Under the pieces are notes generated by a model. It worked only from the letters and a program-made list of their open reading frames with translations, was not told the origin of the DNA and ran no database searches. 64,000 bases of DNA, taken from the NCBI GenBank assembly GCA_022414725.1, contig CM039463.1:74915966-74979965 (forward strand), given 5' to 3'. How positions within the stretch are numbered: position 1 is the stretch's first letter; each line of letters opens with the position of its first letter. Positions 21,901-30,840 of the stretch are shown here, in pieces. The position numbers and the translations under genes were made by a program. This DNA comes from Microglena sp. YARC. Its lineage: Eukaryota; Chlorophyta; Chlorophyceae; Chlamydomonadales; Chlamydomonadaceae.

Positions 21901-24900
21901 TAAAGTCGGACATTTTTCAAATACCTTTCCCCCAAATTATCCCCTGAATTGCTATACTGCTTTACTGTTTGCACTCCGTGATTGTGTATGCTACTTCGGC
22001 AGTTAGCCTCTACTTCAGTTAGCCCCCATTCAAGTTTCGTTTATATACTAAACCCCAAACCCTAAAACACCTAAAACCAACACCTGAAACTTGTTATGTA
22101 GACCACTGGACTCTAACCCCTAAGCCCTATACCCGTTTGAAATGGAGTACCGTTACTGGGGGCTAACTCAACTAAGGACTACCTTCCCCAGGGCTCAGAC
22201 TGTTCACTACAGACTGGTTGTGAGGCCTTCCCGGAACTGTTTTTCTGCAACTCGTCGTTATCCTGGGTGGATGGATGGATGGATGTGGATGGCGTCGCAT
22301 GGGTCTGACTAAACTAGTCAGAAATGGCCCCTAACCCCCCGGGCTCTGCCAACCAGCAAGATTACGGAAAAATATATGCAATGTTAATATTGCACTTTTG
22401 CATTTCATGTATGTAAATATTGCGTGAGTATAGGGTGAGTGTGACGGCGTCAAGCAGCAGCTCTTCCACCACCACTGTATTGGATACTATCACCACCACG
22501 ACTGAACTAGACGTGATCACCACCACTGTATGGTTGCAGGCAGGGTGAGTGTGATGGCATCAAGCAGCAGCTTTCCCCAACACTGTGATGGATACTATCA
22601 CCACCACTACCGAACTATACTTGATCACCACCACTGTATGGTTGCAGGCAGGGTGAGAGCGACGGCATCCAGCGTCTGATTGATGTGGCTGTGGAGCAAA
22701 GCAATTCAACTAATAGACATGTGAGTAGGGAACGGCAATATGAAAAAGTACAATACAACTAACAGATATGTGAGTAGGGAACGGCAATATGAAAAAGTAC
22801 AATGCAACTAACAGATATGTGAGTAGGGAACGGCAATATGGAAAAGTACAATGCAGCTAACAGACATGTGAGTAGGGAACGGCAATATGAAAAAGTACAA
22901 TGCAACTAACAGATATGTGAGTAGGGAACGGCAATATGAAAAAGTACAATGCAACTAACAGATATGTGAGTAGGGAACGGCAATATGAAAAAGTACAATG
23001 CAACTAACAGATATGTGAGTAGGGAACGGCAATATGGAAAAGTACAATGCAGCTAACAGACATGTGAGTAGGGAACGGCAATATGAAAAAGTACAATGCA
23101 ACTAACAGACATGTAAGTAGGGAACGGCAATATGAAAAAGTACAATGCAACTAACAGATATGTGAGTAGGGAACGGCAATATGAAAAAGTACAATGCAAC
23201 TAACAGACATGTGAGTAGGGAACGGAAATATGAAAAAGTACAATGCAACTAACAGACATGTGAGTAGGGAACGGCAATATGAAAAAGTACAATGCAACTA
23301 ACAGACATGTGAGTAGGGAACGGCAATATGAAAAAGTACAAGGCAACTAACAGACATGTGAGTTGGGAACGGCAATATGAAAAAGTACAGTGCAACTAAC
23401 AGATATGTGAGTAGGGAATGGTAGAATGATACAGTACAATGCAACTAACAGACATATGAGTAAGGAATGGCAATATGATAAAATGGTGGGTAGATGGTGG
23501 TGTGTAGGTGGTGATAGGTGATGGTGGGAGAAAAAAGGGGGGGAAAACTCATCTCTCCACGAATCATGAGTTCACGACCCATGCTATCAAGATGCATGGC
23601 TACGCATGGGTTTGGCGCTGCCCCTTGAAATGAAAGACAATGTTGAATTCGACACGAACTTAGAATAAATGATAACACCTCGTGGGGCGTGGTATTAAGG
23701 GAGACCTGACTTACGGCGGTAGGGAACGGGCTGCTACTTTACCTGGACAAAGCTACCATGGCTGTTGACAGCGACCGGGAACACAAAAGCGCACCCGTAG
23801 GGATTCGAACCCAGCACCTTCAGCATTTCAACGAGCTCTACCATTGAGCCATTTGTCGAAACGGAAATGGCAACATGATATCATATGACATCATGTCATC
23901 ATCATCATCATCATCATCATCATCAGTCTGACTAGGCTAAAGTTACCCTTTATATTCAACATATTATGATGCAATTTGTATGACATCATATGATACCATG
24001 TCATCAAATGATGCAGGCAGTCTGACTAGGCTAGAGTTACCCTTTATATACAATATCGTATGATGCAGTTTGTATGATGTCCTATGCGATCATACTCACC
24101 TTTGGTCTACATCATATGATATGCCGGTCCCTACAAGTGAGTGAATGACTGGGGTGAGTGATGACCCGTTATCGTTATTGTTCTTACAGTCCAGGGGTAG
24201 GCCAAATAGGCCAAACAGACTTGCCCAACCATGACAGTAGGGGCTAAAACAGGAAAGAACTGATGAACTGAACCCCAAACAATTTTTTTACCGACAGAGC
24301 CCCTACTTATGAGGTTGGGAGGATGGGGTGATGTGAGTGAATGACTGGGTTGGGTGATGACTCGTGATCATTACTAATGAGGTTGATAGGATGGGGTGAT
24401 GTGAGTGAATGACTGGGTTGGGTGATGACTCGTGATCATTACTAATGAGGTTGGGAGGATGGGGTGATGTGAGTGAATGACTGGTTTGGGTGATGACTCG
24501 TGATCATTACTCATGAGGTTGGGAGGATGGGGTGATGTGAGTGAATGACTGGGTTGGGTGACTCGTGATCATTACTAATGAGGTTGATAGGATGGGGTGA
24601 TGTGAGTGAATGACTGGGTTGGGTGATGACTCGTGATCATTACTAATGAGGTTGGGAGGATGGGGTGATGTGAGTGAATGACTGGGTTGGATGATGACTC
24701 GTGATCATTACTAATGAGGTTGAGAGGATGGGGTGATGTGAGTGAATGACTGGGTTGGGTGATGACTCGTGATCATTACTAATGAGGTTGGAAGGATAGG
24801 GTCGTGTGAGTGAATGACTGGGATGGGTGATGACTCGTGATCATTACTAATGAGGTTGGAAGGATAGGGTCGTGTGAGTGAATGACTGGGATGGGTGGTT

Positions 24901-27673
24901 GAGTGAGTCAATCTGTACCGCTCATATCTCAACCCTCTGCCCTGTCCATCACTGAGCCCTATGTACTGCTCATCACTCAACCTGTCCCAGACACATCTCA
25001 GCCAACTGTACCGCTCATCACTCAACCCTCTGCCCTGCCCATCACTGAGCCCTATGTACTGCTCATCACTCAACCAGTCCCAGACACATCTCAGCCAACT
25101 GTACTGCTCATCACTCGGCCATGTGTCCTGCATGACCTCCCCCCCCCACACACCCACACACCCCCACACACCCCCCACACACCCACACACTCCCCCCTGC
25201 CATACCCCTCCGCGCGCCCCCCGCCCCGATAAAGCCCCCCTCACCCCCACCCCCGTCTTGCCCCTCCTTTCACTCCCAGGTTATTAGGTTCCCCCACTAC
25301 ACAGCAGTACGCCCCATTACTGTACTGCACGACCCAGGGGCAGGTTTCAGGGAGCGCATGTTTGTGAGAGCACTAGTTAGCAGCCTTGTGGCAAACTGCA
25401 AGCCGGTGGGTAGTGCTGACATGAGCTCTTCACGGCGACACGGCTACGGGCAGCAGCTGGTGTGGTGGGAGAACTTGCAACCTAGGATGGCAATGAGGGA
25501 TGCACACATTTGCAGGTGCGGGCTGGGGCGGGGACTGGAGCTTGGGGGGGCTGGGGGAGCTGGGGGTTGTGGGTTGTGGGTTGTGGGTTGGGTGCTGACG
25601 CAGCTGGTGTGGTGAGAGAACTTGCTACCAAGAATGGCGATGAGGGATGCACACATTTGCTGGTACAGGCTGTGGATCGGGCTGGGGATATGGCCTGCTG
25701 TGTTGGGTGTTGGGTGAAGGGGCAGGGGGTAGGGGCGGGGGGTAGGGGTTGAGGGTTGGGATTGGGGGCCGGGGGGGGGGGGGGGGGGGGGCGATGTAGC
25801 TTGTGTGTTGGGAGAGCTTGCAACCTAGAATGGTGATGAGGGATGCACACATTTGCTTGGACAGGCTGGGGCTGGGGATATGGCCTTATGTGTTGGGGGT
25901 TGGGGTTGGGGGTTGAGGGCTTGGGGTTGAGGCGGGTGGCAATGGAGCGGACCTAAGCCAGTTTTTTTCGAAACAGTTGGCTGGCGTGTCAGGCTTCGTC
26001 TTGGTCGTCGGTCGGACGGTCGGACAAATGGACAACGGGGTGAATCTGGGGGCTCCTGACCCCCTGAGGAGGGGGCTCCGCCAAAAACAGGAAAGGCAGT
26101 TTAAGAAACAAGCACTGGTGAACTGGTGAACTGATCCCCAACAATTTGTACACTGCAGGATGGAGGTTGCAAGGCTTGGTCACCCCCCCGGGGTTCAGGG
26201 CAGAGAAATCGCTGATATAGCTGGAGTAGCCCAGGCCTCAATTTTTTCAGTCACGCCGATTTTTTCTGACAATGGGGCTGTAATGGCATGTATTTAGGCG
26301 AAATTAAAAGTCACTTTTCAGGTCATTCCGAGCACCTCATTTAGGGGGGGGGGGGGGGGGGTCTGAGCCCTCATTTTGTTTTTTGCTACCTTTTGCTACC
26401 TTTTTACTCAGACCTCCTAATGCCATTCTGAGACCACTTCTGAGTAGGCCTTGGGAAGGGTATTCTATTGGCACCACTTTGGACCTAGTGCAATGAGTAT
26501 TTACCCCCCCCCCCCCCCAACCCAACCCAACCCAACCCCCAACACAACCCAACCCAAACCCCAGCCCAGCCCAGAGTATGAGAGGGTAAATGGCTGTGTG
26601 AATCACTATGGCAGTTCATTGGCACCACTTAAGACCCAGGTATTTGTGTGGGTGTTTGTCCCCCCCCCCCCCCCCCCAAACGACCCACCCCAACCCCGCC
26701 TCGCCCCCCCAGCCCCACCCACCCACACCCGCCCCGACCCACCACCCTTGCGACAACACCGAGACGCTGCCATTCTACTACGTTCTACGCGGTCGCTTTC
26801 TCTTCGTTTCGGAATGCCTGATGCTGATGCTGATGCTGGTCCGTCCATTGAGAGCCCCAGAGAGAATTTATGGGGAAGCTTGTGAAGGAGCTGTAGTAGT
26901 GACCAGTCCTGAATCCCACGCCTAGTCACAGGGCGCACTTTGAAGAATAATAAAAGCAGTCCTTGCAGTCCTTGTTTATATATTTGGTGTGCCTATTGGG
27001 GTGCCTTTATTGAGCCTCCATGCTGCCATCATTCGCTTGATTTGGACGAAACCTGGAGTGGCCTCCGGCCAAGGCCCATTAAACATTCGGGCCGAGTTGG
27101 GTGGGGCCCAAGGGGAGGTGTAGTTGAACCATGCTGAGAAAACTGTCCTGCTACTGGTTTGTTTGGACCGGTTTGGTAAAATGAAAACTCCAGTTTCTGG
27201 CCGCCCCCTGCAATGGTGAAGGGTGTCTACAGTACTTGGGCAACCCAAAGGGGGTGCAGAACTGAGTTTTGACTATCGCACAATCCCTTTGTCGGAATTC
27301 CGAGGATGCCATTATGTGCGCCATATTGTAACCCCCCAGAATCTATATCTAAGTGTTCAAAAAAAGGGTATTTATATTTAAGTGTGTATGTGTGTGTGTG
27401 TGGGGGGGGGGGGGCAGCCCTCCTCAGGTTTTTTAGGCGTGGGGGGAGTGAACTTTTTTTTTTCTACTCCTGGATATATTGATATTCACTCTCAGTGCTA
27501 GTCCCCCAGTGCTAATCCCCCCACTTATATTGGCTCACTTACTGCTGTACACTGCAGGATGGAGGCCCTGCAACGATGCCAGGTGGCCGTGCTGGTTCTG
27601 TCGCAAGGCTTGGTCACCCGCCCAGAGTTCAGGGCAGAGAAGGAGCTGATCATGAGCCGACTGTGTACTCCTG
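18986..27673 (+). CDS. Protein with a TIR-like domain (5 exons seen, 3' end unknown)
   Basis: Exons 18986-19200, 21171-21293, 22648-22720, 25280-25515 and 27558-27673 join with GT-AG sites and matching phases (2, 2, 0, 2, 1), giving about 253 residues. The N-terminus is acidic (MADATETVGDKKPAV...). Exon 2 is Ala/Lys-rich and helical. Exons 4-5 resemble a TIR domain: TVLHDPGAGFRERMFVRALV (strand A and helix A region), a Trp-containing middle segment, then ALQRCQVAVLVLSQGLVTRP and EFRAEKELI, like the AI-xx-S-xx-AVVLS core and the following helix. The catalytic Glu expected in NADase-type TIRs is not obvious. Start chosen for its GAACCATGG context and in-phase splice. The frame stays open into the donor at 27673 (phase 1), so more exons must follow, possibly those at 45702 onward. 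Confidence 0.72.
19226..19500. repeat. C run and CCCACCACC-rich tract
   Basis: A run of about 28 C from 19227 followed by degenerate CCCCACCC/CACCACC sequence, just after the exon 1 donor. Confidence 0.85.
20055..20400 (-). repeat. Tandem unit carrying SINE 3' tails
   Basis: Two to three copies of a roughly 180-bp unit contain TGATAACGCCTGGTGGGGCGTGGTATT, the tail of the SINE family without its tRNA head, plus ATCTCTGGTATATGTACCTAA. They are tandem duplications of a truncated SINE in the first intron of the TIR-like gene. Confidence 0.75.
20437..20602 (+). mobile_element. Family F element, copy 2 (5' truncated)
   Basis: Retains CACGTCAGCCAACTGTC, the GTTGCCACCTGTCGTTCCG block, ACTCCGCCAATTTTCC and the perfect GCGTCGCTTGCGACGC hairpin, ending ACTTGT. 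Confidence 0.85.
20826..21030. repeat. C run and CCCATACCCC tract
   Basis: A run of about 22 C at 20830-20852, then repeated CCCCCATATCCCCACCCTCC units of about 90 bp. Confidence 0.8.
21355..21672 (+). repeat. Three donor-side echoes of TIR-gene exon 2
   Basis: Around 21361-21416, 21507-21560 and 21625-21670 are copies of the 3' end of exon 2 (AACATGGGTTTGGCAG ... GAGAAACGAAGGTGAACC) with intact GTGA donors, in the downstream intron. Confidence 0.88.
22430..22575 (+). repeat. Acceptor-side echoes of TIR-gene exon 3
   Basis: Two copies of AGGGTGAGTGTGACGGCGTC/AGGGTGAGTGTGATGGCATC plus CACCACCACTGTAT spacer precede exon 3 (AGGGTGAGAGCGACGGCATC). They form a tandem unit of about 105 bp ending at the real exon. 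Confidence 0.85.
22721..23470 (+). repeat. 49-bp tandem repeat made of exon 3 edge, donor and MITE end
   Basis: About 15 copies with a 49-bp period. Each contains GCAACTAACAGACAT (a copy of the exon 3 3' edge), GTGAG (its donor) and TAGGGAACGGCAATATG (the terminal repeat of MITE family M). The first unit is exon 3 itself. Confidence 0.93.
23480..23607 (-). pseudogene. Displaced copy of PK exon 2 and its downstream intron
   Basis: CTCTCCACGAATCATGAGTT and CACGACCCATG match the 3' part of PK exon 2 (7419-7450), and the flanking GGTGGTGATAGGTGA matches that exon's downstream intron (about 7330-7400). The donor is mutated from GTGAGT to ATGAGT. It lies in an intron of the opposite-strand TIR-like gene, 16 kb from its source. 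Confidence 0.88.
23668..23864 (-). mobile_element. tRNA-derived SINE, copy B
   Basis: Box B-like GGGTTCGAATCCC and box A-like TGGCTCAATGGTAGAGC are both visible on the minus strand. The body and the CCACGCCCCACGAGGTGTTA tail match the other copies. Confidence 0.88.
23865..24133. mobile_element. Palindromic MITE, family M, copy 3
   Basis: ATGATATCATATGACATCAT palindromes, (ATC)n, two tandem copies of the CAGTCTGACTAGGCT block, and a right end GCCGGTCCCTA. The left end is eroded and abuts SINE copy B. Confidence 0.75.
24185..24303 (+). mobile_element. Family G dispersed element, copy 1 (truncated)
   Basis: Begins TTACAGTCCAGGGGTAGGCC and contains GACTTGCCCAACC, TGATGAACTGAACCCCAAAC and ACCGACAGAGCCCC. 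The same order occurs at 50515, 56345 (reverse) and 62460 (reverse). It is non-coding. Confidence 0.82.
24304..24900. repeat. 68-bp tandem repeat
   Basis: About nine copies of ATGAGGTTGGGAGGATGGGG plus TGATGTGAGTGAATGACTGG and TGATGACTCGTGATCATTAC in the intron before TIR-gene exon 4. Identity between copies is high. Confidence 0.93.
24900..25135. repeat. Tandem repeat of about 115 bp before TIR-gene exon 4
   Basis: Two units of CTCATCACTCAACCCTCTGC ... CCCAGACACATCTCAGCC, followed by a CCCACACACCCCC-rich stretch to the acceptor at 25279. Confidence 0.8.
25590..25875 (+). repeat. Donor-side echoes of TIR-gene exon 4 with G-rich filler
   Basis: Positions 25608-25662 and 25797-25862 repeat GAGAACTTGCAACCTAGGAT and GGGATGCACACATTTGC from the end of exon 4. 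GGGTTGGGGGTTGGGG filler and a G run at 25771-25790 lie between them. Confidence 0.88.
25930..26152 (-). mobile_element. Family F copy 3 abutting a family G fragment
   Basis: Reverse-oriented F element (GTTGGCTGGCGTGTCAGGCT, then GGAGGGGGCTCCGCCAAAAA) to about 26087. It is followed by a G-family remnant (CTGGTGAACTGATCCCCAAC) ending next to a CACTGCAGGATGGAG exon echo. Confidence 0.75.
26152..26215 (+). repeat. Acceptor-side echo of TIR-gene exon 5
   Basis: ACACTGCAGGATGGAGG, then AAGGCTTGGTCACCC and TTCAGGGCAGAGAA repeat the acceptor and 5' half of exon 5 (27551-27640) with internal deletions. Confidence 0.85.
26345..26760. repeat. G/C runs with CCCAACCC tract
   Basis: A G run at 26345-26362, C runs at 26504-26518 and 26660-26677, and a CCCAACCCAACCC tract. 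A unit GCAGTTCATTGGCACCACTT / TATTCTATTGGCACCACTTT is repeated about 165 bp apart. Confidence 0.7.
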
Positions 27674-28239
27674 GTGGGTTTCTTCTCTTAGTCTGGTCAG
27701 TTAGGTGGGGTTGTCTGTTTCAGTCTGGTGGGTTTGTTGCTTAAGTTCGGTCTATTTCAGTTTGGTGTGTTTGGTGTGTTTGGTGTGAGGTTAAAGGAAT
27801 GAGGGTCTATGGATAGAAGGGAAACACATGTGAAGTTATAGTGCAGGGCTTAGTTGTTTTTAGTTGTGAAAGGAATTTCACCCCAGGAAGTGGGTCTCCT
27901 GTCTCAAACCAGCCAGGGCTTTTTTTTCAAATCTGAAAGTGGGGTTTTCTAGCTTTATGGTTTTAGGCCTCCTCCAGGGACAGCCTGTCAGTGCTTTATA
28001 TAGCTTTTTAGGGCCATTTATGGCAAACTTTTGTAGTACATTTGTGTAGCGATAATTTTGCCAAAACGGGGTCAAAACTAGCGATCACTATATATATAGC
28101 GGAAATAAAAAGCCCTGAAATCAGCGTCACTGGAGATTCAGTTTGAATAGCGTTGCCACTCCTACAAAAGAGTGGGCACACTTGGTGTCGGTGGGAGATA
28201 CCGACCCTCGACCAAACGAACATTCAGCACTACCCCTGT

Positions 28240-28925
28240 AGTCATACACCCATAGTTCAGGGCAGAGAAGGAGCTGATCATGAGCCGACTGTGTACTCCT
28301 GGTGGATTTGTTGCCTTAGACTGATCTATTTCAGTTTGGCGGGTTTGCCTATTTGAGTTTGGTGGGTTTGTTGCCTTAGTTTGGTCTATTTCAGTTTGGT
28401 GGGTTTGTCTATTTCAGTTTGGTGGGTGTGTTGCCTAAGTTCGGTCTATTTCAGTTTGGTGGGTTTGATGTGAGGATAAGAGAATGAGGGTCTATGGATA
28501 GAAGGGAAATACATGTGGAGTCATGTAAAAAGGCTTGGTCACTCACCCAGAGTTTAGGGCAGAGAAGGGGCTGATCATGAGCCGACAGTGCACCCCTGGT
28601 GGGTTTGTTGTCTTGGTTGGGTGTGTGTGATCTGAGGGTAAGGGGATGAGGGTCTATACATACAAGGGGAATACATGTGAAGTTATTTAACAGGGCTTGG
28701 TCACTCACCCAGAGTTTATGGCAGAGAAGAGGCTGATCGTGAGCCGACAGTGCACCCCTGGTTGGTTTGTTGTACTTTGGTTGGGTGTGTGTGATCTGAG
28801 GGTAAGGGGATGAGGGTCTATAGATACAAGGGGAACACATGTGAAGTTGTTTAACAGGGCTTGGTCACTCACCCAGAGTTTATGGCAGAGAAGGAGCTGA
28901 TCACGAGCCGACTGCGCACTCCTGG
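28240..28925 (+). repeat. Four donor-side echoes of TIR-gene exon 5
   Basis: Around 28255-28310, 28530-28600, 28696-28760 and 28857-28925 are copies of CAGGGCAGAGAAGGAGCTGA / TCATGAGCCGACTGTG with the CCTGGTGGGTTTG donor, in units of about 160 bp. The last copy abuts the satellite array. Copies keep an open frame into a GT donor. Confidence 0.92.
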
Positions 28926-28968
28926 TGGGTTTGTCACCCTTAACACCCCCACAAAACCCTCTCGGTGT

Positions 28969-28999
<31 letters not shown>

Positions 29000-29458
29000 G
29001 GGGGGGAGGGTCCCTTTGATTGCCCCCTCCACAAACCCCTCCACACACCCACAAACCTTCTTGGATGGGGTGTGTGAGTTTGTGTGGGGGGGTCCCTTTG
29101 ATTATCCCCCTCCACACACCCACAAACCTTCTTGGATGGGGTGTGTGAGTTTGTGTGGGGGGGTCCCTTTGATTATCCCCCTCCACACACCCACAAACCC
29201 TCTTGGGTGGGAGGTGGGTGTGGGGTGTGGGGTCCCTTTGATTATCCCCCTCCACAAACCCACAAACCCTCTTGTGTGGGAGGTGGGTGTGGGGTGTGGG
29301 GTCCTTTTTATTATCCCCCTCCACACACCCACAAACCCTCTTGGGTGGGAGGTGGGTGTGGGGTCCCTTTTATTATCCCCCTCCACACACCCACAAACCC
29401 TCTTGGGTGGGAGGTGGGTGTGGGGTGTGGTGCAGTGATTTTCCTAAGGTTTTTGGAC

Positions 29459-29580
29459 GAAACATTAATAATCGTTTGGGTCCGATTCCTGGGTCTGCAC
29501 TTTGGAAACATGAAAACATTAATAATCGTTTTGAACGATTCTGCACAATTACAGTTTTGCTGGAAGAAAAACGATATAAA
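29459..29580. repeat. Hairpin pair ATTAATAATCGT in the satellite unit (first example)
   Basis: ACATTAATAATCG is followed by inverted CGATT after a loop of about 7-8 bases, twice, 53 bp apart. The pattern recurs at 31488 and 33463 and in later units. Confidence 0.85.
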
Positions 29581-30639
29581 TGGTAGGGGGGGTAGGGGGT
29601 CCTGGCGGGTCCCCTGGAGGTCGGCCCCGGGCGCGCCCGCGGGCGTGGGCCCCGCGGGGGCGGGGTGGGGTATTAAACACGATGGCTTCTGGGTTTGTAG
29701 TTCAGTTGCCTATAATTGCGATGCCCTACACGTTGCCCGAAGTGAGAGGGCAAGGGAAATAGCATCCAGTTAGCATATTGGGCGCAGGCGCGCAGCATCT
29801 CGCGAGTGAACCCTTCCCACCCCACCGACTCATTAACCCAATACTCGCTCGGTTCCTACAAAGCAGACAGATGTGCGCAGGAATAAATGCGATACCCATT
29901 AGCTATCAGCTATGCCCGCGCTGTAATCAAAGAGTAGGGGAAAGGCAGGGGTCAGCTGTCAGTCAGAGCTCCGGGGGAAATCTGCATACATCGCGAAATT
30001 GTTAACATTGATGCCGGAGGCGAGTAGAAGGGCACGCATTCCCGCCCAGTGCAAAGCAATAGCTGCCATAAGCGCGCCCAGTCAGAGCATTGTTCCTGTT
30101 GCGAGTGAAAAAAAGGCGTCAAGCATTCAATTCAACAGCAGCAGTTGTAAAAGTTGTGGAGGAATAGCTTCAGAGTGAGCACTCATAAGCGACTGAGGTT
30201 TGGCCAATACTGGTCTTAAACATGTGCCTGTCACTGATTTGAAGCTCCCAGTTCTGGTCCATGCTTGTGTAGATTGAAAGATTTGGCGAGGAACATGATG
30301 CTGGGAGCACGCGATGGAAATGCAGTCAGCGAGCGAGGAGGAGGAGACCAGCGCAGGAGGAGGAGAAGCGAGTGCTGTGACGGGGAAGCTGCATGGTTAG
30401 GTGTTTCAGCAAGAGCTGGCAGTGAAGAAAGTGGCGAGTTTGGGCCGTAACAGCAAGCGAGCCCTGGGACGAGGTTATTTCATGGGGTACGAGGCCTCAA
30501 CTCCCCCCTGCCCCTTTCGCCTCCCCCCGGATGAGCTGGCTGGATCTGTCCAGCGTGTCACCCAGTTTTCTAGCCAGAGCATGCTCCCATGTGATAGGAA
30601 ATTTGGGATGCGCGATGCCTGAGCCAACAGTATGGCGGA

Positions 30640-30840
30640 TGCTAAACATTAATAATCGTTCTGCACGATGCTGCAGCCAGCGTTTGGGTCGACCGGAAAC
30701 ATTAATAATCGTGCATGAACGATGCCCAGGTCAAAGTTTCGCGAGCTCGAAAACATTACCCAGACCTGAGAAAACGATGGACCATTTCGCGAGAAAACAT
30801 TAATAATCGTGCCTGCACGATTAATCTTGCTAAGGAAAAA
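30640..30840. repeat. Second hairpin cluster of the satellite unit
   Basis: Hairpins AATCGT-TCTGC-ACGAT, AATCGT-GCATGA-ACGAT and AATCGT-GCCTGC-ACGATT lie at about 50-bp spacing with one degenerate member (AACATTACCCAGACC) between. They recur at about 32685, 34650, 36615, 38610 and 41140. Confidence 0.85.

Noticed and set aside
22721..24900. CRISPR-like regular repeats (49 bp and 68 bp)
   Set aside because: Head-to-tail tandem repeats without unique spacers, in eukaryotic introns.
29580..29690. rRNA or ribosomal spacer identity for the GC-rich satellite core
   Set aside because: No recognisable 18S, 5.8S, 28S or 5S segment anywhere in the units.
29682..29762. Short frame MASGFVVQLPIIAMPYT after a TATTAAA box in each satellite unit
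   Set aside because: Frame length differs between units because of single-base indels, and the hAT relative does not preserve it.
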